Assembly: GCA_910575605.1 (NCBI GenBank)
Contig: CAJTEW010000017.1
Coordinates: forward strand, 1-64,000
Length of the DNA: 64,000 nucleotides
Direction of reading: 5' to 3'
DNA from: Lachnospiraceae bacterium
Lineage (GTDB): Bacteria; Bacillota; Clostridia; Lachnospirales; Lachnospiraceae
The notes below the pieces were generated by a model. That model searched no databases, was not told where the DNA came from, and was given only the letters and a program-made list of their open reading frames with translations. Position numbers and translations under genes: made by a program. Below are positions 24,616 to 34,315 of the stretch, in pieces (positions within the stretch are counted from its first letter, which is position 1; every line of letters begins with the position of its first letter).

Positions 24616-25944
24616 CTATTCTGTCATCTTGAATTCAAGTGTCTCCTGAGCCTCTTTTAATGCATCCTCTTTAGAAGTTCCGTTTGTAATGTTAATAATT
24701 GCTGTATTAACACACTCTCTTGCTTCATAGTGATAAGGAGTCTTTGTAAACTCCGGAATATGAGAGGAGTATTCTACAAGTGTAGAGTAGATTGGCTGTC
24801 CGCCGTAAAATTCTACAGGCTCATTGTAAACTTCAGACTCACCAGCCGGTAAGTAACATGCAATACCGGAAGTTGCCGGAAGAATGGAATCATAGAATTC
24901 TGTGCTGGAACCAAAGGTGCTCTTAAGGAAATCCATTGCAAGTTCAACATTCTGGCAGTTGGAGGTAATATACCAGGAAGAACCGCCGTTGTTTGCGTAA
25001 TTTGTTGCTGTGTCAACGCCGTCAACCTTAGGAAGTGTGGTAATCTGCCACAGACCCTTCTGATCCTCAATACCAACTAAAGTTGCATTCATCCAGTTAC
25101 CATTAACGATACCAGCAGCTTCGCCGTTTGTAACTGTCTTGATATACTCGTCCCAGTTATTTACAAGCTTAACAACGTCTTTTTCAATCATCTCTGTGTA
25201 AAGGTCAATACACTTTTCAGCAGTCTCGTTGCCTACGATAAAGGCTTCGCCGTCTTCATTTACAAAGTTAGCTCCGCAGGACTGAATCATCAGCATAATT
25301 GTGTCGCCGCCTGTAGACTCGCTTGTAAGAAGATATTTGCCAGTTTTTTTATGTACGTCCTCACCTATCTTGATGAATTCTGACCAAGTAATGTCTGTAA
25401 GGTCTTCAATCTTGTAGCCTGCTTCGTCAAGAACGTCTGTACGATAGAATGCTGCACATACACCGTTATCATAAGGAACACCGTAGTGCTTGTCATCTAC
25501 CATAGAGTAGGACTGCTTAAGAGTTGCAAAATCGTCCCAGTTAATTCCACAATCTGTCAGGTCAGTAAATGCATCCGGGTAGCTCTTTAAAAACTTCTGA
25601 TAGCTGTTGTCCTGCATTAATACGATATCTGCCATTGTACCGTAGTCGCCTGAATTTCCACAGGTTGTAAGCTTTGTCTGACAGTCGTCAGAGGAGGTCT
25701 CAATAACCTCAAGCTCAAAACCTTCATGGTCTTTTGCATACTGTTCTCCAGCCATTTCCATTGCCTTGATGTTGAAGGTCTGATCCCATGCCCATACGGT
25801 TAATTTGTTTCCGCCTTCGGAACCGCCTCCGTCTTCCTCTGTCTTAGCAGATGAATCGTCACTGGATTCACCGCTGTTTCCACAAGCTGCAAGTGAAAGA
25901 ACCATTGCACCTGCAAGCAGTACTGAAAGAAACTTTTTCTTCAT
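24616..25944 (-). CDS. Sugar ABC transporter substrate-binding lipoprotein
   Basis: 442 residues. Signal peptide with lipobox (SLAAC, Cys21), a low-complexity Ser/Asp/Gly linker, then a family 1 solute-binding fold starting LTVWAWDQ, with a typical GGSSWYIT hinge stretch. It is the first gene of a five-gene reverse operon. Given the beta-galactosidase, endogalactanase and alpha-galactosidase genes nearby, galacto-oligosaccharides are the likely ligands; this is inference from context. AAAGGAGGAC precedes the ATG. Confidence 0.85.
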   Translation of the reverse strand: MKKKFLSVLLAGAMVLSLAACGNSGESSDDSSAKTEEDGGGSEGGNKLTVWAWDQTFNIKAMEMAGEQYAKDHEGFELEVIETSSDDCQTKLTTCGNSGDYGTMADIVLMQDNSYQKFLKSYPDAFTDLTDCGINWDDFATLKQSYSMVDDKHYGVPYDNGVCAAFYRTDVLDEAGYKIEDLTDITWSEFIKIGEDVHKKTGKYLLTSESTGGDTIMLMIQSCGANFVNEDGEAFIVGNETAEKCIDLYTEMIEKDVVKLVNNWDEYIKTVTNGEAAGIVNGNWMNATLVGIEDQKGLWQITTLPKVDGVDTATNYANNGGSSWYITSNCQNVELAMDFLKSTFGSSTEFYDSILPATSGIACYLPAGESEVYNEPVEFYGGQPIYSTLVEYSSHIPEFTKTPYHYEARECVNTAIINITNGTSKEDALKEAQETLEFKMTE

Positions 25945-25987
25945 ACTTTTGTCCTCCTTTTATTATCAAAATATTTTCTATGAGGAC

Positions 25988-26043
25988 ATTATATCAAGAT
26001 GAAAAACCTGATGGTTTGCATAAACACTCGTATAATATGCAAA
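25988..26043 (-). promoter_or_regulatory. Promoter and AraC-type operator of the import operon
   Basis: A reverse-strand -10 (TATAAT, 25993-25988) has no good -35. Perfect inverted 7-mers TTTGCAT (26015-26021) and ATGCAAA (26037-26043) lie upstream of it. A weak -35 with an upstream repeat is typical of activator-dependent promoters. Confidence 0.5.
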
Positions 26044-26129
26044 TTCGACCAAGCGTATATGAATCGGATGTGTTTTAGCAGTGAACAATAATTTTTTTGT
26101 CTATTTTTGTCTCAGTAACAGATTTTCTG

Positions 26130-26642
26130 CTATGCGAGAAAGACCTTATCAGGATATCTTCCTTTTAGTATCTTCAACATTTCATCAGAAAGATCCAGGA
26201 GCAGTTTTATTTTTACCTGATTTTCTGTGATAATCATGGTATAAAAAGGAGTATCCTCCTCATAGGAGGTGTAGTCGTATTTGGGAAGCTTTATACTTCC
26301 GCCGTCTTTTCGGTATTGTGCCACAGAATCGTGCCAGTTGGGCGCTGCAACTTCTAAGGACTCCAGATCCAGAAGGTGTGCCGGTCTGCGGTATCTGCCG
26401 CCTAGGATAACATCAATGGAGAGCTGGTTGTTTTCCATAGTATATTCGTATTCCTTCCGGCTGAGAATGTTGTATGCGGCATAGAGTATGAGAAGAAGAA
26501 AGCCAGGGAGCATGAATCCCTGGGAGATAGTAATTCCCATAAGTAAAAGAATGACTGCAAAAATAATCATAATCGTACGCAGGAAGCCAGCGAAGGGCTT
26601 CTGCTTTCTTCTAACCTGTTCTACAATTCTGTAATTGTACAT
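26130..26642 (-). CDS. DUF6106-like membrane protein
   Basis: 170 residues with two adjacent hydrophobic helices (about 22-45 and 47-62) and a soluble C-terminal domain with a YEYTMENNQLSID beginning, as in small membrane-associated PH-like proteins. No catalytic motif is visible. The start at 26642 follows GGAGG; an upstream ATG (26657) overlaps that site. It lies between an AraC gene and the sugar operon, but its role in sugar use is not evident. Confidence 0.65.
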   Translation of the reverse strand: MYNYRIVEQVRRKQKPFAGFLRTIMIIFAVILLLMGITISQGFMLPGFLLLILYAAYNILSRKEYEYTMENNQLSIDVILGGRYRRPAHLLDLESLEVAAPNWHDSVAQYRKDGGSIKLPKYDYTSYEEDTPFYTMIITENQVKIKLLLDLSDEMLKILKGRYPDKVFLA

Positions 26643-26688
26643 TGTGAATTCCTCCATTATCTTTTGAGTTTCAGATATTCACATCATA

Positions 26689-27498
26689 TCAGTTTAGTCT
26701 TCGGAATTCAAGCGGTGTCACCCCCGTCGCTTTTTTGAACATGGCTGTAAAATGGCTTGCATCAGAAAATCCGGTAAGCCCTGCAATCTGCTGTACCTCC
26801 ATACGGGGATTAGATACAAGAAATTCTCTCGCCCGGTTAATCCTGTAGGAGGTCAGGTATTCATAGACAGAGCATCCAAGAAATCTGCGAAACAGCCGGG
26901 AGAGATACTGCGGACTTATATAAACCTGTGCACTTAGGTCTGCAGCAGTAAGCTCAGAGGAATTAAAGTGTGTTTCAATCTCCTTTATTACAGGCTCTAC
27001 ATATCTCAGATATAAGGGCTCCTTTGCTAGAGCATGAGTGTGGATGCTGTCTGCAAAATACATCAGGAGACAGTAGCAGCGGATGGACAGTGCACGGGAA
27101 TCGCAAGACAGCATGTCCCAGTCGTCCATAATAGAATTAATCAGGGCGCTTATTTGAACCCCCTGTTCCTTTTCAAGAAATATTACCTGACGGTTTCCCA
27201 CTATTTTTGCAATGCTGCTGTCAATGGTTCCGGTAAAGGTGGCAAAAGAGGTCAGCCATTCTTCGGAAGTTTTTGTATAGGTATGATGGAGACAGGGGGC
27301 GAGCAGAATTCCTTCCCCTTCATTCAGCGTATAGGTTTTTCCCTGTGCGTCAACAATGCCTTGTCCCTTTTCTGTGTGCAGATAATGATAAAGGGGATAG
27401 CCCTTTGGCCGCAGCACCCTGTCCTGGCTCCAGTGGTTGCCGATGGAATCTAAGATAAATGGTTCGTTGACGGGGGAATTTCTAAAATGTATCGGCAT
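26689..27498 (-). CDS. AraC-family regulator of the galactan locus
   Basis: 269 residues. Cupin-type N-terminal sensor (PLYHYLHTEKGQG...ILLAPCLHHTY) and C-terminal AraC double HTH (LSAQVYISPQYLSRLFRRF; IAGLTGFSDASHFTAMFKK). It is divergently oriented to the GH2 gene and upstream of the importer genes, so it is the best candidate for their activator. The start at 27498 has AGGAGG upstream; nine codons earlier there is another ATG. Confidence 0.87.
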   Translation of the reverse strand: MPIHFRNSPVNEPFILDSIGNHWSQDRVLRPKGYPLYHYLHTEKGQGIVDAQGKTYTLNEGEGILLAPCLHHTYTKTSEEWLTSFATFTGTIDSSIAKIVGNRQVIFLEKEQGVQISALINSIMDDWDMLSCDSRALSIRCYCLLMYFADSIHTHALAKEPLYLRYVEPVIKEIETHFNSSELTAADLSAQVYISPQYLSRLFRRFLGCSVYEYLTSYRINRAREFLVSNPRMEVQQIAGLTGFSDASHFTAMFKKATGVTPLEFRRLN

Positions 27499-27550
27499 AG
27501 CATCCTCCTGTGTTTGTTTCAAAATGTTATATTATTTAGTTTAACATACT

Positions 27551-27580
27551 ACACTTTCAAGTGTCCAGGTGTACTATAAT
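27551..27580 (+). promoter_or_regulatory. Promoter and operator-like palindrome before the GH2 gene
   Basis: ACACTT-TC-AAGTGT (27551-27564) is a 14-bp palindrome covering the place of the -35 box. The -10 TATAAT is at 27575-27580. A repressor or activator binding there would control the galactosidase genes. Confidence 0.5.
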
Positions 27581-27614
27581 AAAGACAGATTTACTTTGGA
27601 AAGGGGATAATTTG

Positions 27615-30600
27615 ATGAAGGCGTTTGATTTTGGGAAGGTAAAGGATCCGCAGTATTTTTGTGACGGGAGGCTAAAGGCTCACTCTGACCACAAATTTTA
27701 TGGCTCTTTGGCAGATGCGCAAGCGGAATATGAAGGATTTAAGGAGAGCCTTAACGGGCTTTGGAAATTTCACTACGCGAGGAATTATAAGGCTTCAATT
27801 AAAGGCTTTGAGAGGGAGGAGTACTCTTGCAAAAGCTGGGAGGATATCCATGTGCCGGCGCATATTCAGATGGAGGGGTATGATGTGCCGCAGTATGCGA
27901 ACACACAGTATCCCTGGGAAGGGCATGATGAGATTCATCCCGGGGAGATACCTGAGTACTTTAATCCAGTGGCAAGTTATGTAAAATATTTCACAGTGCC
28001 GGAGAGAATGAAAGGAAAACGGCTTTTTATTTCCTTCCAGGGGGCGGAGAGCGGACTTGCGCTCTGGCTGAATGGTACATTTGTGGGATATAGTGAGGAT
28101 TCTTTTACACCGTCAGAGTTTGAGCTTACGGAATATGTGAAGGATGGGGAAAATAAGCTTGCGGCGCAGGTGTTTAAGTGGACTGCTTCAAGCTGGTGTG
28201 AGGACCAGGACTTTTACCGTTTCTCTGGTATTTACAGGGATGTATATCTGTACACGGTTCCAAGAGTGCACGTGAGGGATATGATGATCCGTGCTGTTCC
28301 AGATGAGACGCTTAAAAAGGCAGAGCTTACAGCGGCTCTTAAAATGACAGCAGAGGAGGAGGTCAGCGGAAAGGTTGTGTTCCGGCTTGCGAAGGAAGGG
28401 GAAATTATATTCGAAGAAGTGAAAGAGGCCGGGAAGGAGGTTTCCTATTCATGGAGTGTGGAGAATCCGAAACTTTGGAGTGCAGAGGAGCCGGCGCTTT
28501 ATGATTTGACGCTGGAGGTATATGACGGAAAAGGAGCTCTTATGGAGGTGATCCCAGAAAAGGTGGGCTTCAGACGTTTTGAGATGAAGGACAATATCAT
28601 GACCCTTAATGGAAAAAGGATTGTGTTCAAGGGTGTAAACCGCCACGAGTTCAGTGCAGTAGGCGGCCGCCATGTAAGCGAAGCGGAACTGCGCAAGGAT
28701 TTGGAGACTATGAAGAGGAATAATATCAATGCTGTCAGGACCTGCCATTACCCAGACGATTCTTTAATATACAGGCTTTGTGATGAATACGGCCTGTATA
28801 TGATTGACGAGGCCAATCTGGAATCCCACGGAAGCTGGGATATTGCAAAGGATACTGGTGATTATTCGGAAATTGTTCCAAATGATAAGCCGGAGTGGCT
28901 TAACATGATGCTGGACCGCGTAAATTCTATCTATCAGAGAGACAAAAACCATCCGGCTGTTTTAATCTGGTCCTGCGGAAACGAGTCCTTTGGGGGAAAG
29001 GATATCTATGAGATGTCGCAGCTTTTTAGAAAGCTTGATCCTACACGCCTTGTCCATTATGAAGGGGTGTTCTGGGATCGCAGATATAATGATACAAGCG
29101 ATATGGAGAGTCAGATGTATACGCCTGTAGAGAAAATAAAAGAATTTTTGGCGAATGACAGAAGCAAGCCGTTTATCTGCTGTGAGTATACCCATGCCAT
29201 GGGAAATTCCTGCGGGGCAATGCATAAATATACAGATTTGACAGATACGGAGCCATTATATCAGGGCGGTTTTATCTGGGATTATATTGACCAGTCTATC
29301 TATAAAAAAGATAGGTATGGAAAGGAGTTCCAGGCTTACGGCGGAGATTTCGGCGAGCGTCCTACGGACTATAATTTCAGCGGAAATGGAATTGTTTACG
29401 GAAACAGGGAAGAGTCTCCGAAGATGCAGGAGGTAAAGTTTAACTATCAGAATATTACAGCAGAGGTTGGGAAAACAGAGGTTAAGATTATTAATAAAAA
29501 CCTGTTTGTAAATACAGATACCTTTGACTGCTGTGTGACTGTAGAAAGAAACGGTGAAGTAATAAGGAAGGCAGCGCTTGAGACTCATGTAGAGCCTTTA
29601 AATGAAGAAACATATGCGCTTCCGGTTCCAAAAGAGACCTGGGCGGGAGAATATGCGGTTACCGTTTCCTTCCATTTAAAGGAGGACACGGTCTGGGCGC
29701 AGAAAGGTCATGAGATGGCTTTTGGACAGTATGTGTATAAGATTGAAAAGGCAGAGGAGCCATGTGAGGAGGAGCTTACAGTAATCAGAAGCGGGCATAA
29801 TATCGGTGTCAGGGGAACTCATTTTGAAGCAGTTTTCTCTATTATGTTCGGCGGGTTAATTTCTTATAAATATGGCGGAAGAGAGATGCTTATGACAGCT
29901 CCGAAGCCGAACTTCTGGCGTGCGCCCGTAGATAATGACTGTGGGAACCAGATGCCGGTACGCTATGCACAGTGGAAGCTTGCAAGTATGTACCTATCTC
30001 ATAAATCGGTAGGTGAGGAAGCATTTGCTCTTAGTAAGCCGGTGATTGAGGAGAGGGATACAAGTGTTTCAATTACATTTACTTATAACTTAAATACAAC
30101 ACCTGCTGCACAATGCCAGGTGGTTTACCAGGTATTTGGCGATGGATGTATCAGGACAGCACTAGTCTATGACCCGGTAAAGGAGCTGGGAGATATGCCG
30201 GAGTTCGGCATGCTGTTTAAGCTAAGCGCAGACTATGACCATGTGAAGTGGTACGGCCTGGGACCGGCAGAGACATATGCGGACCGAAAAAAAGGTGCAA
30301 AGCTGGGCATTTACCAGAACCTTGTTAAAGATAATATGGCAGAATATCTTGTTCCCCAGGAATGTGGCAATAAAGAGGAGGTAAGATATGCAGAAGTTAC
30401 GGACAGAAAAGGTAGAGGCATGCGCTTTATGATGACTGCCGAAAACGGCCCCATGAGCTTTTCAGCCCTCCCATATACGCCTCATGAGATGGAAAATGCG
30501 GCGCATCCATTTGAGCTTCCGCAGGTACATTACACGGTGGTTCGTGCTTCAAAGGGCCAGATGGGAATAGCGGGAGATGACAGCTGGGGCTCACTGACAC

Positions 30601-30665
30601 ACCCGGAATATCTGCTGGATGTAAGCGGGAAGATGGAGTTTAGCTTTATGTTCTGCGGTATCTAA
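27615..30665 (+). CDS. lacZ: Beta-galactosidase, GH2 (LacZ type)
   Basis: 1016 residues, close to E. coli LacZ length. Jelly-roll sugar-binding domain first (GLWKFHYARN, HIQMEGYDVPQYAN), then two Ig-like domains, the TIM barrel with acid/base Glu457 (CGNESFGG) and nucleophile Glu524 (CCEYTHAMGN), and the C-terminal beta-sandwich (WYGLGPAETYADR). It hydrolyses terminal beta-galactosides. There is no signal peptide, so it acts on imported oligosaccharides. The ATG at 27615 follows GGAAAGGGG; an upstream in-frame ATG overlaps the promoter. It is co-transcribed with the GH53 gene 31 bases downstream. Confidence 0.93.
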   Translation: MKAFDFGKVKDPQYFCDGRLKAHSDHKFYGSLADAQAEYEGFKESLNGLWKFHYARNYKASIKGFEREEYSCKSWEDIHVPAHIQMEGYDVPQYANTQYPWEGHDEIHPGEIPEYFNPVASYVKYFTVPERMKGKRLFISFQGAESGLALWLNGTFVGYSEDSFTPSEFELTEYVKDGENKLAAQVFKWTASSWCEDQDFYRFSGIYRDVYLYTVPRVHVRDMMIRAVPDETLKKAELTAALKMTAEEEVSGKVVFRLAKEGEIIFEEVKEAGKEVSYSWSVENPKLWSAEEPALYDLTLEVYDGKGALMEVIPEKVGFRRFEMKDNIMTLNGKRIVFKGVNRHEFSAVGGRHVSEAELRKDLETMKRNNINAVRTCHYPDDSLIYRLCDEYGLYMIDEANLESHGSWDIAKDTGDYSEIVPNDKPEWLNMMLDRVNSIYQRDKNHPAVLIWSCGNESFGGKDIYEMSQLFRKLDPTRLVHYEGVFWDRRYNDTSDMESQMYTPVEKIKEFLANDRSKPFICCEYTHAMGNSCGAMHKYTDLTDTEPLYQGGFIWDYIDQSIYKKDRYGKEFQAYGGDFGERPTDYNFSGNGIVYGNREESPKMQEVKFNYQNITAEVGKTEVKIINKNLFVNTDTFDCCVTVERNGEVIRKAALETHVEPLNEETYALPVPKETWAGEYAVTVSFHLKEDTVWAQKGHEMAFGQYVYKIEKAEEPCEEELTVIRSGHNIGVRGTHFEAVFSIMFGGLISYKYGGREMLMTAPKPNFWRAPVDNDCGNQMPVRYAQWKLASMYLSHKSVGEEAFALSKPVIEERDTSVSITFTYNLNTTPAAQCQVVYQVFGDGCIRTALVYDPVKELGDMPEFGMLFKLSADYDHVKWYGLGPAETYADRKKGAKLGIYQNLVKDNMAEYLVPQECGNKEEVRYAEVTDRKGRGMRFMMTAENGPMSFSALPYTPHEMENAAHPFELPQVHYTVVRASKGQMGIAGDDSWGSLTHPEYLLDVSGKMEFSFMFCGI

Positions 30666-30696
30666 AGAGGTATTTTAAGAAAGGAAGAAAGCTATC

Positions 30697-31803
30697 ATGG
30701 ACTATGTAAAGGGTATGGATTTGTCTACGCTTCTGGAGCTTGAGAATCTTGGAGCCCGGTACTTTGACGGCAATGTGGAGACGGATATTCTTGAGATTAT
30801 GAAGAGGTATGATGTGGACATGATTCGTGTGCGGCTCTTTAATGACCCTTATTCGAAGGATGGAAAGCCTTATGGAGCGGGAGGAAATGACCTTAAGACT
30901 GCCCTCGAAATCTCGAAAAGGGTTACGCAGGCCGGGCTTGGTGTTTTACTTAATTTTCACTATAGTGATTTCTGGGCTGATCCGGGCAAGCAGATTAAGC
31001 CCAAGGCATGGGCGGCATATAGTGTCTCAGAGCTTGAAAAAGCGGTTTTTGAGTATACAAGGGACGTACTTGAGAGATTCTGGGAGGCGGGAATCCGCCT
31101 TAAGATGGTCCAGGTAGGAAACGAGCTTACCAATGGGCTTCTCTGGCCGGAGGGGAGAACTCCTGACTATGAAAATATAGCCCGGTTTGTAAATGCCGGC
31201 ATCCGGGGAGTGCGTGCGGTCTATAAGGAGCTTCCGGTTATGCTTCATCTTGATAACGGCGGTAATAATGCTCTTTATCGTAAATGGTTTGATGAATTTA
31301 TGAAGCGGGGAGAGGAGTTCCAGATTATCGGGCTGTCCTATTATCCTTTCTGGCATGGAAGCATGAAAATGCTGGAGGAAAATATGAAGGATATTGCCCT
31401 TAGGTATCACAAGGATTTGATTGTCGCAGAAACATCTATGGGGCATACAATGGAGGATTATAAGGAATATGAAAAACTTCCAGAGGGACAGAGGAAAGGA
31501 TATGCGACGAAGCCAGAGCTTGTAGATAAAATTGAGTATTCAATGACGAAGGAAGGACAGGCAGACTTTATAAAGGACTTATTGGATGTAATAAGCCGTG
31601 TGCCGGACGGACATGGGAAAGGATTTTTCTGGTGGGAGCCTGCGTGGATTCCGGTATGTGGAAGCGGGTGGGCGACAAAGAGCTCGCTTGAATACATGAA
31701 TGATCCTGGGCCGTGTGGAAATGAATGGGCGAATCAGGCGTTATTTGATTATGATGGAAATGCGCTTCCGGCGTGGAAAGTGATTCGGGATTTTCACAGA
31801 TAG
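30697..31803 (+). CDS. Endo-beta-1,4-galactanase, GH53, intracellular
   Basis: 368 residues of the GH53 barrel: KGMDLSTLLELE at the start, RVRLFNDP, acid/base Glu143 (VGNELTNG), nucleophile Glu245 (AETSMGH) and the WWEPAW motif. It cuts beta-1,4-galactan, the side chains of pectin. Most GH53 enzymes are secreted. This one begins directly with the catalytic domain and has no signal peptide, so it should act on imported galacto-oligosaccharides. It pairs functionally with the GH2 enzyme before it. AAAGGAAGAAAG precedes the ATG. Confidence 0.92.
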   Translation: MDYVKGMDLSTLLELENLGARYFDGNVETDILEIMKRYDVDMIRVRLFNDPYSKDGKPYGAGGNDLKTALEISKRVTQAGLGVLLNFHYSDFWADPGKQIKPKAWAAYSVSELEKAVFEYTRDVLERFWEAGIRLKMVQVGNELTNGLLWPEGRTPDYENIARFVNAGIRGVRAVYKELPVMLHLDNGGNNALYRKWFDEFMKRGEEFQIIGLSYYPFWHGSMKMLEENMKDIALRYHKDLIVAETSMGHTMEDYKEYEKLPEGQRKGYATKPELVDKIEYSMTKEGQADFIKDLLDVISRVPDGHGKGFFWWEPAWIPVCGSGWATKSSLEYMNDPGPCGNEWANQALFDYDGNALPAWKVIRDFHR

Positions 31804-31814
31804 AGATAGCATGA

Positions 31815-31870
31815 ACTCCCTTCTAGGTAGACAAGTGAGATAATAAAAGCTTGTCTACCTAGAAGGGAGT
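31815..31870. repeat. 56-bp perfect palindrome resembling two IS ends
   Basis: Arms of 21 bp (31815-31835 and 31850-31870) are perfect complements around a 14-base loop. The right half (31851-31874) resembles the IS-like end at 84-107 in about 18 of 24 positions, including GTCTACC and GGGAG. It sits between converging genes and is followed by T-rich sequence on the + strand, so it can also terminate transcription. Confidence 0.7.
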
Positions 31871-31940
31871 ATATTTTTATTTATGATAATCATAAAGAAC
31901 TTGTCTGGATATGGCGGCGCTCCAGAAATTCCCTCATATT

Positions 31941-34133
31941 CTACCTTTGTACCATCCGAAGATAAAACTGAAATGCGCTATATTCCGGGACTTCCCGTGG
32001 AATCGGCAGGCCGGCATTCATGAGCGCGGAACCGGAAAGCACCTCGTCTTTACCGTTCACCCGGTAGAGTGCATCTGGCTTAAGTCCCTTTGCCTTTATA
32101 TATTCCTGGGGCCCGTTGCACGTAAGATTTGTAACAACTACATTTAGAAGGGCCTCTCTTTTATTTTTCGATACATGCATCCATGCAGTCATATTTCCCA
32201 GCTCAAAGGGATTAGTAAGCCGGTAGTAATCTCCCTTAAAAATAATAGGATAATATTTACGGAATAAATTACTCTGCTTTCTGCAGACTTTCTGCTGTTT
32301 TTTATTTAAATGTGTTGCATCCAGCTCATAGCCGAAGGTTCCGCACATGGCGACAACTGCTTTTGTTTCGATTGGCACGAATTTTCCGCTGTCGGAAATA
32401 TGGGCTCCCATTGTGCAGGTGGGATATACAAAGGAGGTTCCATAGTGGAGCCTAAGCCTGTCAATGGGGTTATTGTTGTCGCTTACCCAATACTGTGGGT
32501 AATAGTGGAGCATAGCTGCGTCGTAGCGGCCGCCTCCGCCGGAGCAGCCTTCGAAAAGGATATCCGGGTGTGTCTTAATAATTGCGTCCATAACGCGGTA
32601 AAGCCCGAGGATATAGCGGTGGTATACCTCTCCCTGGCGCTCACCTGGCAGTTCATTTGACCAGATATCAGAAAGAGAGCGGTTAATATCCCATTTTACA
32701 TAATAAATGTCTGCGTCATCAAGTATGGCATTTACCTTTTCAATGAGATAATCCTGCACATCCCTGCGGCTCATATCAAGGACAAGCTGATTCCGGCTTC
32801 TTACAGCATGGCGTCCAGGAATCTGCATTACCCACTCAGGATGGGCACGGTATAAGTCGCTGTCCTCAGAAACCATTTCCGGCTCAAACCAGATACCGAA
32901 CTTCATGTCTAAATCAGTTATCTGCTCTACCAGCTTGTGGAGACCGCATTTGATCTTATTTTCATTTACAAACCAATCGCCCAGGCCGCTGTTGTCATCA
33001 TCACGTTTCCCGAACCATCCGTCATCCATAACAAGAAGGTCAACCCCCATATTTTTGGCCGCTTTTGCAATATTTACAAGCTTGACATCATCAAAATCCA
33101 TAAAAGCCGCCTCCCAGCTGTTGATGAGAACCGGGCGTTTAACCTCTGTTACAAATTTACTTCTGCACAGGTTGCTGCGGTAAAAATCATGATACAGGTG
33201 GGAAAGCCCGGTGAAGCCGTGCTCGGAAAATGCCATAACAACTTCAGGCCCCTCAAAGACCTCCTGTGGTTTTAGCTCGTAGACAAACTGCTTCGGATGG
33301 ATTCCCATAACAAGCCTTAGCTGGTCATACTGGTCAAGCTCAATCTCTGTAAGGAAATTGCCGCTGTACATAAGTGAGAAGCCATAGCATTTGCCATAAT
33401 CCTCTGCTGCATCCTTGTCACAGAGAATTACAAATGGGTTCTGCTGATGGCTTGAGGAGCCGCGCACACTTCCGATAGTATGAATATGATGGTTCATGTG
33501 CTGTCTTTCCACCTGCCGTTCCTGCCCGTAGCGGCCTGGAAGGCTTACAAGATCCATGCCGGAGCCGTTTAAAAAATCCAGGCATACAGACATGATTTTC
33601 TTTAAGTGAATAGGTGCATTTCCCAGGTTTTTTATTTTTACGGCGCGGGTAATGATGTCTGCCTCTTCAAATACACCATATAAAAGGGAAACCTCTACTT
33701 TACTTACATTGTCAAGTAAGGTAACCTCAAGGGAGTCGGCAGTGTCATTTTCTGTTGAAAATGTAGCCGGCAGTGATTTGAGACTGTATTTTCCTTTTGT
33801 AATTTTATAGTTTACTGCTTTTCCGTGGAAGGAATAGCTGCCGTCACTGTTTACAACTTCAATGCTGGCAGTACGGAAATCCCCCTGCTGCTGTGTGCTG
33901 AATTCCTGTGGCTGGGCATCCAGTGAGAAGGTCCGCGAATTTCGTGATTCATAGGGATTTCCGGAAAAGCCTCTGTCATACTGCATAATCTGATAGGACA
34001 TGTCCGTATCGCAGATGGAGGGTCCGTAATACAGATGCAGTAAATAGTCTAAATTTCCTATTTTCATCTGGTAAGATGAATTCTTTGTGTGTAGTGTAAT
34101 TGTTTTTGCAGTGTCATTAAATACAATTCCCAT
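31941..34133 (-). CDS. Alpha-galactosidase, GH36
   Basis: 730 residues, the standard length of clostridial and lactobacillar GH36 enzymes: N-terminal beta-sandwich, TIM barrel with DDGWFG, nucleophile Asp482 in KWDINR and acid/base Asp552 in YWVSDNN, and a C-terminal beta domain. It removes alpha-1,6-galactose from raffinose-type sugars or galactomannan oligosaccharides. No signal peptide. The start at 34133 follows AGGAGG at a slightly long distance; the open frame extends 37 codons further without similarity. It belongs with the GH2/GH53 genes but is transcribed towards them. Confidence 0.93.
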   Translation of the reverse strand: MGIVFNDTAKTITLHTKNSSYQMKIGNLDYLLHLYYGPSICDTDMSYQIMQYDRGFSGNPYESRNSRTFSLDAQPQEFSTQQQGDFRTASIEVVNSDGSYSFHGKAVNYKITKGKYSLKSLPATFSTENDTADSLEVTLLDNVSKVEVSLLYGVFEEADIITRAVKIKNLGNAPIHLKKIMSVCLDFLNGSGMDLVSLPGRYGQERQVERQHMNHHIHTIGSVRGSSSHQQNPFVILCDKDAAEDYGKCYGFSLMYSGNFLTEIELDQYDQLRLVMGIHPKQFVYELKPQEVFEGPEVVMAFSEHGFTGLSHLYHDFYRSNLCRSKFVTEVKRPVLINSWEAAFMDFDDVKLVNIAKAAKNMGVDLLVMDDGWFGKRDDDNSGLGDWFVNENKIKCGLHKLVEQITDLDMKFGIWFEPEMVSEDSDLYRAHPEWVMQIPGRHAVRSRNQLVLDMSRRDVQDYLIEKVNAILDDADIYYVKWDINRSLSDIWSNELPGERQGEVYHRYILGLYRVMDAIIKTHPDILFEGCSGGGGRYDAAMLHYYPQYWVSDNNNPIDRLRLHYGTSFVYPTCTMGAHISDSGKFVPIETKAVVAMCGTFGYELDATHLNKKQQKVCRKQSNLFRKYYPIIFKGDYYRLTNPFELGNMTAWMHVSKNKREALLNVVVTNLTCNGPQEYIKAKGLKPDALYRVNGKDEVLSGSALMNAGLPIPREVPEYSAFQFYLRMVQR

Positions 34134-34315
34134 AATGTATCTTTGCCTCCTGAAAAGTATTTTGTTGTCTGTGGCTATTCTACCATTAATTGGAGAAAAA
34201 GAAATGAGGCAAAATGCTAGAAAAAATGGAGAAATATAGTACAAGTTGCAAGGAGAAGTTGTGTTCGCTCTATCTGAAGGCTATAATAGATGTAAATAGA
34301 AGGAAGAGTGCAGCA

